NCBI GenBank assembly: GCA_002385545.1
Contig: DGDR01000085.1
Location: 1-14,545, forward strand
DNA: 14,545 bases
From: Clostridium sp. UBA3947
Lineage (GTDB): Bacteria; Bacillota; Clostridia; Clostridiales; Clostridiaceae
Direction: 5' to 3'
Part shown: positions 14,344-14,545 of the stretch, piece by piece
Numbering within the stretch: the stretch's first letter is position 1
How the letters are laid out: the number at the start of each line of letters is the position of its first letter
Position numbers and translations under genes: made by a program
The notes under the pieces: generated by a model
What the model saw: only the letters and a program-made list of their open reading frames with translations
What the model was told of the DNA's origin: nothing
Database searches by the model: none

Positions 14344-14545
14344 CTACTTTACCCTTATTTTATTTATTACATCATTAATAATTATCTCCGGAACTAGACC
14401 TTTAATACAACCTCCAAAGGCTGCTACCTGCTTTACAGAGGATGAACTTAAGTAGGAATATTGGGCGTTAGTCATCATAAACAAAGTCTCAATAGAAGAA
14501 TCTAATTTATTATTCATTAATGCCATTTGAAACTCATATTCAAAA
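14344..14545 (-). CDS. coaD: Phosphopantetheine adenylyltransferase CoaD (C-terminal part)
   Basis: The last 66 residues of CoaD are present; the start lies beyond the right edge. CoaD adenylates 4'-phosphopantetheine to dephospho-CoA, the fourth step of coenzyme A synthesis from pantothenate. The open frame continues to the window edge as FEYEFQ before MALMNNKLDSSIETLFMM, so the internal ATG at 14526 is not the true start. The family's nucleotide motif appears as YSYLSSSSVKQVAAFGG, followed by the typical end KGLVPEIIINDVINKI. Its stop codon overlaps the ribosome site of the coiled-coil gene. CoaD output links loosely to the acetyl-CoA and acyl carrier functions encoded nearby, though this arrangement is probably just conserved gene order. 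Confidence 0.95.
   Translation of the reverse strand, partial: FEYEFQMALMNNKLDSSIETLFMMTNAQYSYLSSSSVKQVAAFGGCIKGLVPEIIINDVINKIRVK

Noticed and set aside
14344..14526. A separate 60-residue gene at the right edge
   Set aside because: The frame stays open to the window end and reads as the C-terminus of CoaD, so it is a truncated gene, not a small one.

Overview
This window is a block of housekeeping and sporulation genes from a low-GC, spore-forming Firmicute, most probably Clostridium sensu stricto or a close relative. The evidence is strongly AT-rich DNA, AGGAGG-type ribosome binding sites, a SpoVS and a YlbJ sporulation protein, a pta-ackA acetate pathway, and a gene order I recall as typical of clostridia: coaD, coiled-coil protein, ylbJ, tmcAL, pta, ackA, DUF177, rpmF, plsX, acpP, rnc, radical SAM, spoVS, smc, ftsY. 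I see no insertion sequence, phage gene, CRISPR array, tRNA or rRNA, and no gene that looks foreign. No stretch longer than 300 bases lacks a gene. The largest gap is the 225-base divergent region between pta and tmcAL.

Layout. Most genes lie on the minus strand, so they read from right to left. At the right edge are the last 66 residues of coaD, followed by a coupled gene for a coiled-coil protein. Two plus-strand genes, tmcAL and ylbJ, run rightward from about 11.3 to 13.8 kb and end tail-to-tail against the coiled-coil gene with an 18-base overlap. Leftward from the divergent gap come pta-ackA, then DUF177-rpmF-plsX behind a textbook sigma-A promoter, then acpP, rnc and an Elp3-like radical SAM gene. 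Next is spoVS behind a very good sigma-H promoter, and finally a 31-residue membrane peptide gene, smc and ftsY (cut by the left edge).

How the genes fit together. Pta and AckA turn acetyl-CoA into acetate and ATP. TmcAL, divergent from them, uses acetate and ATP to acetylate the wobble cytidine of elongator tRNA-Met. DUF177 and L32 belong to 50S subunit biogenesis. PlsX and ACP supply phospholipid synthesis, RNase III processes RNA, SMC compacts the chromosome, and FtsY docks the SRP pathway at the membrane. SpoVS and YlbJ serve sporulation.

The main items beyond routine annotation are the short membrane peptide coupled to smc, the sigma-H promoter of spoVS placed over the end of the preceding gene, an ackA terminator fused to the promoter of the next operon, a roughly 118-base leader before DUF177-rpmF, and a set of competing inverted repeats before ylbJ. 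I found no clearly new multi-gene system.
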